From: an uncultured Collinsella sp.
GTDB lineage: Bacteria; Actinomycetota; Coriobacteriia; Coriobacteriales; Coriobacteriaceae
NCBI GenBank assembly: GCA_900551625.1
Contig: URWZ01000032.1
Coordinates: 1-11,392 of the forward strand
DNA: 11,392 bases
Direction of reading: 5' to 3'
Shown here: one piece after another, positions 7,418 to 11,392 of the stretch
Position numbering within the stretch: position 1 is the first letter of the stretch
How the letters are laid out: each line of letters starts with the position of its first letter
Translations under genes and position numbers: made by a program
Notes under the pieces: generated by a model
Told to the model about the DNA's origin: nothing
Seen by the model: the letters and a program-made list of their open reading frames with translations, nothing else
Databases searched by the model: none

Positions 7418-7597
7418 TTAGCCAAAGAGCCCGCCGAACAGTCCGCGGCGACGCTTGTCTTGCTTTTTCGAAGCGTCACTCTGAGTTTTCTTGTCCTGCC
7501 GTTTCTTACGATCCCGCTCCAACTCATCGTCATCGAGTAGCATATCCCACTCAAACGGATCGTCTGTCAGATCGAACTGGTCGTCGTCATCAAACAT
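7418..7597 (-). CDS. Small charged protein of unknown function (59 residues)
   Basis: An intact 59-residue ORF starts at an ATG (complement of 7595-7597) and stops with TAA at 7418-7420. AAAGGGGA precedes the start at good spacing (complement of about 7604-7611). The first half is strongly acidic (MFDDDDQFDL, then LLDDDELE), the next part is strongly basic (RDRKKRQDKK, KKQDKRRR), and the end is GLFGGLFG. No signal peptide, membrane segment or known domain is recognised, and no function is claimed. The start lies 18 bases after the HIRAN gene stop, so the two are almost certainly co-transcribed. The bipolar charge would fit a nucleic-acid or protein-partner binding role, but that is a guess. 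The strong ribosome site and operon position argue for a real gene. Confidence 0.7.
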   Translation of the reverse strand: MFDDDDQFDLTDDPFEWDMLLDDDELERDRKKRQDKKTQSDASKKQDKRRRGLFGGLFG

Positions 7598-7615
7598 GGC
7601 AGTCCCCTTTACCGA

Positions 7616-7942
7616 CTAGCGAGCATCCACCACGTAGAGTCCAACGCGCACCTGATGCCACGGGCTGCGTTCGGGAGCGACCTGTTGCACGCGGGCCTCA
7701 AATACGTCATCGTGGCCGTAATACATCATCAAGGACAGCGGGCCGACCTCGTTTCCCGGAACATAGCCAAGTTTGGTCTTGCCATAGTAGATTGCAACCG
7801 CCTCGGAGTCATGGGGATTATCGCGCTCGGCGCACAGCGTCAGTTTATCGCCCGCTTTAAGATCGCCTAGGACCAAAGCGCCGTCGGCATATTGAAATCC
7901 TGCAATATGAAACGACAGAAGCACACGTGAAGGCTCGTACAT
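7616..7942 (-). CDS. Stand-alone HIRAN domain protein
   Basis: The 108-residue protein is essentially one HIRAN domain, a beta-barrel known from helicases such as HLTF and Rad5, where it binds DNA ends or damaged DNA. Matching blocks are FHIAGFQY (11-18), AGDKLTLCAERDNPHD (30-45), EAVAIYY (47-53) and KLGYVP (57-62), followed by a C-terminal strand region ending VGLYVVDAR. Here it is fused to nothing, as in many bacterial stand-alone members, whose role is not known. AGGGGAG sits about 6 bases before the ATG. It is the first gene of a probable leftward operon: HIRAN, the 59-residue protein, then the phosphoesterase. That context could hint at nucleic-acid processing, but this is inference. Confidence 0.85.
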   Translation of the reverse strand: MYEPSRVLLSFHIAGFQYADGALVLGDLKAGDKLTLCAERDNPHDSEAVAIYYGKTKLGYVPGNEVGPLSLMMYYGHDDVFEARVQQVAPERSPWHQVRVGLYVVDAR

Positions 7943-8008
7943 GGCAACTCCCCTAACGGCCGGATAAACCGGCGCTTAACCTTATTGAGAAGTCTACGAA
8001 CTCGTGCG

Positions 8009-8034
8009 GACACAAATTCGCCCCACCTTGTGTC
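8009..8034. promoter_or_regulatory. Inverted repeat upstream of the HIRAN gene
   Basis: GACACAA (8009-8015) and TTGTGTC (8028-8034) form seven perfect pairs around a 12-base GC-rich spacer, followed on the plus strand by TTTT. It lies 66 bases before the HIRAN start and 32 bases past the aldehyde dehydrogenase stop. It could be an operator or a weak hairpin ending the dehydrogenase transcript, although no T run follows on the minus strand. The rest of the 124-base gap holds only a five-pair GCCGG/CCGGC hairpin (7959-7973). Confidence 0.3.
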
Positions 8035-8066
8035 TTTTCGACCGTTTGTCGCTACGCCATCTGATT

Positions 8067-9446
8067 CTAGTGTACAAACATGCGCACGAACTTGTGCTTC
8101 CAGCTTGCGTAGGGCGCATAGCGGAATGGCACGTCCAGCCAGGTTGCCTTGTTCACGATGCTCTTCTTGTGGCTAAACGTATCGAAGCTTTCGCGGCCAT
8201 GGTACTGCCCCATGCCGCTCGCGCCCATGCCGCCAAAGCCCATATGGCTCGTAGCCAAGTGCATGATGGTGTCGTTAACGCAGCCGCCGCCAAAGGGCAC
8301 GTAGCGCACAAAGCGCTGCTGAGCCGCACGGTCCTGGCTAAAGACATACAGGGCCAGCGGCGTCGGACGATCCGTAATAAACGTCTCGGCCTCGTCTAGG
8401 CTCTCAAACGTCAGTACCGGTAAGATGGGGCCGAAAATCTCCTCCTGCATTACGGCGTCCTCAGGCGCCACACCGTCTAAAATCGTCGGCTCAATCTTGA
8501 GCGACGACTCGCGCGCCATGCCCCCCAGCACAACCTTATCGGGGTCGATCAGCCCGCGCACGCGCGCGAAATGCTTGGCGTTGACGATATGCCCGTAATC
8601 CTCGTTATCGAGCGGATGCTCACCAAACATACGGCGGGTCTCTTCCTTGATGAGGCCCAACAGCTCGTCGTGCACGCGCGTATCGACCAGCAGGTAGTCG
8701 GGCGCCACGCAGGTCTGCCCCACGTTGAGCCATTTACCAAAGGCGATACGCCGTGCCGCGACCTTCAAGTTTGCCGTCGCATCCACGATGCAGGGACTCT
8801 TTCCGCCCAGCTCAAGCGTCACGGGCGTAAGGTTTTTACTTGCGCGCTCCATGACGAGTTTGCCGACCGGAACGCTACCGGTAAAGAAGATCTTGTCCCA
8901 GTGCTCATCGAGCAGCGCTTCGTTTTCGGCGCGCCCGCCCTCGACAACCGTCACCAGGCGCGGATCAAATGCCTCTTCACAGATTTGCCTGAGCACCGCG
9001 CTCGATGCCGGAGCATAGGCGCTCGGCTTGATGACCACAGTATTGCCCGCGGCAAGGGCGCCGGCGAGCGGCTCGAGCGTTAGCAAAAACGGATAGTTCC
9101 ACGGAGCCATAATGAGTGTGACGCCATAGGGCACGGTTTGCGTTTTGCACACACTCACGGCGTTAGCGAGATCGCACGGACGCAGGCGCGGACGACTCCA
9201 TCGAGCCACATGCGCAATCTGATGGCGAATCTCGGAAAGCGACGTGCCGATCTCGCACATATATGCCTCGTCATGCGACTTTCCCAAATCGGTCTTGAGC
9301 GCATGGGCAATATCGGCCTCGTGCGCCCGCACCGCATCGCGTAAACTCACGAGCGCGCGACGCCGAGCATCGACATCAAACGTGGCGTGCGTCTTAAAGT
9401 AGGCGCGCTGATCGCCGACGATGCGCGCAATTTCCTCGGTGTTCAT
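8067..9446 (-). CDS. Aldehyde dehydrogenase, class 3-like (NAD(P)+-dependent)
   Basis: This 459-residue member of the ALDH superfamily oxidises aldehydes to carboxylic acids with NAD(P)+. Visible features are PWNYP (115-119, oxyanion Asn117), KPSA (140-143, cofactor Lys140), FFTGS (187-191), LELGGKSP (211-218, general base Glu212), GQTCVAPDY (243-251, nucleophile Cys246) and EEIFGP (335-340). The short N-terminus and the NVGQTCVAPDYLL form fit the class 3/YwdH-like group, which acts on medium-chain or aromatic aldehydes; the substrate here is not established. All catalytic residues are present. GGAGGG lies in the 8-base gap after the stop of the preceding alcohol dehydrogenase gene, so the two genes form a tight operon and probably act in sequence on one alcohol/aldehyde pair. 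No membrane anchor is seen. Confidence 0.92.
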   Translation of the reverse strand: MNTEEIARIVGDQRAYFKTHATFDVDARRRALVSLRDAVRAHEADIAHALKTDLGKSHDEAYMCEIGTSLSEIRHQIAHVARWSRPRLRPCDLANAVSVCKTQTVPYGVTLIMAPWNYPFLLTLEPLAGALAAGNTVVIKPSAYAPASSAVLRQICEEAFDPRLVTVVEGGRAENEALLDEHWDKIFFTGSVPVGKLVMERASKNLTPVTLELGGKSPCIVDATANLKVAARRIAFGKWLNVGQTCVAPDYLLVDTRVHDELLGLIKEETRRMFGEHPLDNEDYGHIVNAKHFARVRGLIDPDKVVLGGMARESSLKIEPTILDGVAPEDAVMQEEIFGPILPVLTFESLDEAETFITDRPTPLALYVFSQDRAAQQRFVRYVPFGGGCVNDTIMHLATSHMGFGGMGASGMGQYHGRESFDTFSHKKSIVNKATWLDVPFRYAPYASWKHKFVRMFVH

Positions 9447-9454
9447 GGACCCTC

Positions 9455-10675
9455 CTAGTTCTCGTCCTCAAACATACCACCTGCAACAACTTCGTACATA
9501 TGCTCGAGCTCCAGGCGGTCCATCAAAAGTGGAACGGGGTATAGCGGATTGGCCTCGGCATCGGCATGGGCCGCCATTTGCGGAATATCGGAGCGGCGAA
9601 TACCCGAGACGTATTTGGGGATTCCCAGGGCCTCGTTCATGCGGTCGACCCAATCGATAAAGGCCTCGGCCGCAAGACTGTCCTGCGCGGTAGCCGGCGC
9701 GATACCGGCCATGCGGGCAAGATCGGCGAGCTTAGGAGCAGCAGCTTCGCCATAGGCGCGAAGCATATGCGGCAGGATGATAGCGTTGGCCAAGCCGTGC
9801 GGAATCCCGTAACGCCCACCCAAGCTGTGTGCGATGGCGTGAACGTATCCAACATAGGAGCGCGTAAAGGCAACACCCGCCTTATACGCCGCCGAAAGCA
9901 TATTGCGGCGCGCACGCATGTTATCGCCATGCTCATAGGCCTCGAGTAAATTGTCGCGGATGAGCTGGACCGCCTGACGCGCCATCTTGCGCGTGTAAGG
10001 TGTGGTGCTTCGCCCGATAAAGGCCTCGACAGCATGCGTCAGGGCATCCATACCCGTCTGCCCCGTAATGGACGCCGGCAACCCGCGCGTAAACTCGGGG
10101 TCGTGAACCGCAAAACGCGGGATGAGCACAAAGTCGTTAATAGGGTACTTGTAGTGCGTCTCGTCATCGGTAATTACCGCCGCAAGCGTGACCTCGCTTC
10201 CCGTGCCTGCCGTGGTGGGAACGGCGATGAGCAGTGGCAGGCGACGATGAATCCGCAGCAGGCCGCGCATCTTGTTGATGGGCTTGTTTGGCTGCACAAT
10301 GCGCGCCCCCACACCCTTGGCGCAGTCCATGGCTGAACCGCCACCAAAGCCGATAATGGCCCGGCAGTCGCTCTCGCGATACAGCGCCGCCGCTTCCTCC
10401 ACATTCGAGACCGTGGGGTTCATACGCGTTTCGGCATAGACCGTAACGCCAATCCCCTGAGCCGTAAGCGCACGCTCGAGCGATGCCGTGAGCCCCAAAC
10501 GTGCAATACCAGGGTCTGTCACGATAAGAACCTTCTGAATCGAGCGCTTTTGAAGCACTGCGAGCACATCCTCAGCGTGCTCCAAAATGCGTGGCTCGGT
10601 ATAGGGCAGCACCGGCAATGCGATGCGAAAAACCGTTTGATACGTTCGGCACCAGGCGCGGCGGGCTAGATGCAT
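9455..10675 (-). CDS. Iron-containing alcohol dehydrogenase
   Basis: This 406-residue group III (iron-dependent) alcohol dehydrogenase interconverts alcohols and aldehydes or ketones with NAD(P)H. Visible features are the nucleotide-binding GFGGGSAMD (109-117), PTTAGTGSE (153-161), GMDALTHAVEAF (208-219) and the VHAIAHSLGG...IPHGLAN block (278-297). The expected metal ligands Asp210, His214, His279 and His293 are all present, so it should be active. The substrate is unknown. The aldehyde dehydrogenase starts 8 bases downstream on the same strand. The two could oxidise an alcohol to an acid, or work in the reducing direction to dispose of electrons during fermentation. The ATG is supported by AAAGGAG at 8-base spacing. 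The leader can fold so that this site pairs with the sequence just before and into the start codon. An operator-like palindrome sits 19 bases upstream of the ATG. Confidence 0.92.
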   Translation of the reverse strand: MHLARRAWCRTYQTVFRIALPVLPYTEPRILEHAEDVLAVLQKRSIQKVLIVTDPGIARLGLTASLERALTAQGIGVTVYAETRMNPTVSNVEEAAALYRESDCRAIIGFGGGSAMDCAKGVGARIVQPNKPINKMRGLLRIHRRLPLLIAVPTTAGTGSEVTLAAVITDDETHYKYPINDFVLIPRFAVHDPEFTRGLPASITGQTGMDALTHAVEAFIGRSTTPYTRKMARQAVQLIRDNLLEAYEHGDNMRARRNMLSAAYKAGVAFTRSYVGYVHAIAHSLGGRYGIPHGLANAIILPHMLRAYGEAAAPKLADLARMAGIAPATAQDSLAAEAFIDWVDRMNEALGIPKYVSGIRRSDIPQMAAHADAEANPLYPVPLLMDRLELEHMYEVVAGGMFEDEN

Positions 10676-10692
10676 AAAGGAAACTCCTTTAT
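10674..10692 (-). promoter_or_regulatory. Hairpin masking the alcohol dehydrogenase ribosome site
   Basis: On the minus strand ATAAAGGA (10692-10685) and TCCTTTAT (10681-10674) are perfect eight-base complements with a three-base loop GTT. The stem includes the AAAGGAG ribosome site and the first two bases of the start codon. Folded, it would hide the site from ribosomes. Confidence 0.5.
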
Positions 10693-10693
10693 T

Positions 10694-10709
10694 TGTTGAT
10701 GGGTCAACA
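10694..10709. promoter_or_regulatory. Operator-like palindrome upstream of the dehydrogenase operon
   Basis: TGTTGA-TGGG-TCAACA is a perfect 6-4-6 palindrome lying between a -10-like TACAAT (complement of 10722-10727) and the ribosome site. That is the usual place for a repressor operator. A degenerate copy, CGTTAA-TCAA-TCAACA, is at 10758-10773, about 64 bases away centre to centre. The binding protein is unknown. Confidence 0.4.
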
Positions 10710-10721
10710 TTTGCTCGACCG

Positions 10722-10756
10722 ATTGTACTCAGCGGCGGTCAAAGACGGCCTGTCAA
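10722..10756 (-). promoter_or_regulatory. Candidate promoter elements for the dehydrogenase operon
   Basis: On the minus strand TTGACA (complement of 10751-10756) is a perfect -35 and TACAAT (complement of 10722-10727) a near-consensus -10. The 23-base gap between them is too long for a standard sigma-70 promoter. One of the two may belong to another start, or an activator may compensate. Elements are visible; function is uncertain. Confidence 0.3.
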
Positions 10757-10819
10757 TCGTTAATCAATCAACATCTTCATATCTCAAAATTGTTTTATTA
10801 AAAATCATTCCTAATAGGC

Positions 10820-10847
10820 TTCACATTTGGTTGCATTTATGGATAAT
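10820..10847 (+). promoter_or_regulatory. Probable promoter of the rubrerythrin gene
   Basis: TTCACA (10820-10825, five of six to TTGACA), a 16-base spacer and GATAAT (10842-10847, five of six to TATAAT) lie in an AT-rich stretch. Transcription would begin near 10854, giving a leader of about 78 bases before the ATG at 10932. Confidence 0.55.
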
Positions 10848-10865
10848 AGAACTCGTCAAGACGCA

Positions 10866-10896
10866 CGTCCGGAGAGGGCCCTTACGGGACCGGACG
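10866..10896 (+). promoter_or_regulatory. Hairpin in the rubrerythrin leader
   Basis: CGTCCGG (10866-10872) pairs perfectly with CCGGACG (10890-10896), with a possible inner CCC/GGG pair (10879-10881 with 10886-10888) around TTAC. No T run follows, so it is not a terminator. It could stabilise the mRNA or serve as a regulatory leader. A second small fold, GATCGAAAGGATC, holds the ribosome site AAAGGA (10919-10924) in its loop. Confidence 0.45.
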
Positions 10897-10931
10897 AGCG
10901 CGCAATCGCCATCGATCGAAAGGATCGAATC

Positions 10932-11361
10932 ATGAAGTTTGTTTGCCCCGTTTGCGGTTATGTGGAAGAGTTCGACGGCGACCAGCTGCCCGAGGATTTC
11001 AAGTGCCCCCAGTGCGGCGTTCCCGGTTCTCGTTTCCTGAAGCAGGAGGAGGGCCAGCTCGAGTGGGCTGCCGAGCACGTCGTGGGCGTCGCCAAGATGG
11101 AGGGCGTCTCCGAGGACATCGTTGCCGACCTGCGCGCCAACTTTGAGGGCGAGTGCTCTGAGGTCGGTATGTACCTGGCCATGGCTCGCGTCGCTCATCG
11201 CGAGGGCTATCCCGAGATCGGCCTGTACTGGGAGAAGGCTGCCCACGAGGAGGCCGAGCACGCCGCCAAGTTCGCCGAGCTGCTGGGCGAGGTGCTGACC
11301 GACTCCACCAAGAAGAACCTGGAGATGCGTGTGGATGCCGAGAACGGCGCCACCATGGGCA
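10932..11361 (+). CDS. Reverse rubrerythrin (N-terminal rubredoxin; NADH peroxidase type), truncated by contig end
   Basis: The first 143 residues are present. They open with a short rubredoxin-like iron site, CPVC (5-8) and CPQC (25-28), followed by a ferritin-like four-helix domain. FEGECSE (71-77) supplies the helix A Glu, EEAEH (106-110) supplies the Glu-x-x-His of helix B, and DAENGA (135-140) starts the third ligand helix. Rubredoxin before the diiron domain is the order of reverse rubrerythrins, which reduce hydrogen peroxide (and oxygen) in anaerobes with electrons from NADH-linked donors. The family is about 180 residues, so roughly 40 are missing, including the last Glu-x-x-His. The reading frame continues into adapter after base 11361, so any residues beyond Gly143 are artificial. 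Codon choice is strongly biased (GAG, CTG, AAG, GCC), suggesting high expression. AAAGGA is 7 bases before the ATG. Confidence 0.9.
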
Positions 11362-11392
11362 CTGTCTCTTATACACATCTCCGAGCCCACGA
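11362..11392 (+). other. Illumina Nextera (Tn5) adapter at contig end, not genomic
   Basis: Bases 11362-11380 are the 19-base Tn5 mosaic end CTGTCTCTTATACACATCT. They are followed by CCGAGCCCACGA, the start of the reverse complement of the Nextera read 2 adapter. Read on the minus strand this yields the well-known artefact peptide MGSEMCIRDS. It should be trimmed. Confidence 0.98.

Noticed and set aside
7959..7973. GCCGG/CCGGC hairpin before the HIRAN start as a terminator
   Set aside because: It has only five pairs and no T run on either strand.
10693..10935. 80-codon plus-strand frame in the divergent promoter region
   Set aside because: It starts with TTG, has no properly spaced ribosome site and no similarity to a known protein, and it covers the AT-rich promoter and leader of the rubrerythrin gene.
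10821..11390. 189-codon minus-strand frame beginning MGSEMCIRDS
   Set aside because: Its start lies in the Nextera adapter and the rest is antisense to the rubrerythrin gene.

Overview
The window looks like chromosomal DNA of a Gram-positive, anaerobic gut actinobacterium of the class Coriobacteriia, most likely Collinsella or a close relative. The reasons are the high GC content, strong AGGAG-type ribosome sites, a DUF3516-type helicase, and an N-terminal-rubredoxin (reverse) rubrerythrin typical of anaerobes. The genus is an inference from gene content and style. The right edge is not genomic: the last 31 bases are Illumina Nextera (Tn5) adapter, so this is a contig end.

Layout, left to right. 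(1) 1-1217, plus strand: the tail of a probable SAM-dependent methyltransferase, then a divergent TrmB-like tRNA guanine-N7 methyltransferase. (2) 1316-3997, plus strand: a large Ski2-like DExH RNA helicase with a DUF3516-type C-terminal region. It ends at a strong bidirectional terminator shared with the convergent gene. (3) 4076-5833, minus strand: a DUF2130 protein with a long coiled coil and a nuclease-like core. (4) 5972-7942, minus strand, read right to left: a stand-alone HIRAN protein, a 59-residue small protein, a calcineurin-like phosphoesterase and a ChbG/YdjC-type carbohydrate deacetylase. The deacetylase gene is bracketed by two related palindromic repeats whose outer 22 bases are exact inverted copies. 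(5) 8067-10675, minus strand: an iron-containing alcohol dehydrogenase followed after 8 bases by a class-3-like aldehyde dehydrogenase, a probable two-step alcohol/aldehyde/acid redox operon. (6) 10676-10931: an AT-rich divergent promoter region with operator-like palindromes and leader hairpins. (7) 10932-11361, plus strand: the 5' three quarters or so of a reverse rubrerythrin (NADH peroxidase component), cut by the adapter.

Most of the window is ordinary housekeeping and metabolic content. No complete new defence or mobile system could be shown. The best leads are the inverted-repeat-bounded deacetylase cassette, the small-protein/HIRAN/phosphoesterase cluster, the TrmB-like enzyme whose catalytic-motif Asp is replaced by Thr, and a leader hairpin that would hide the alcohol dehydrogenase ribosome site.
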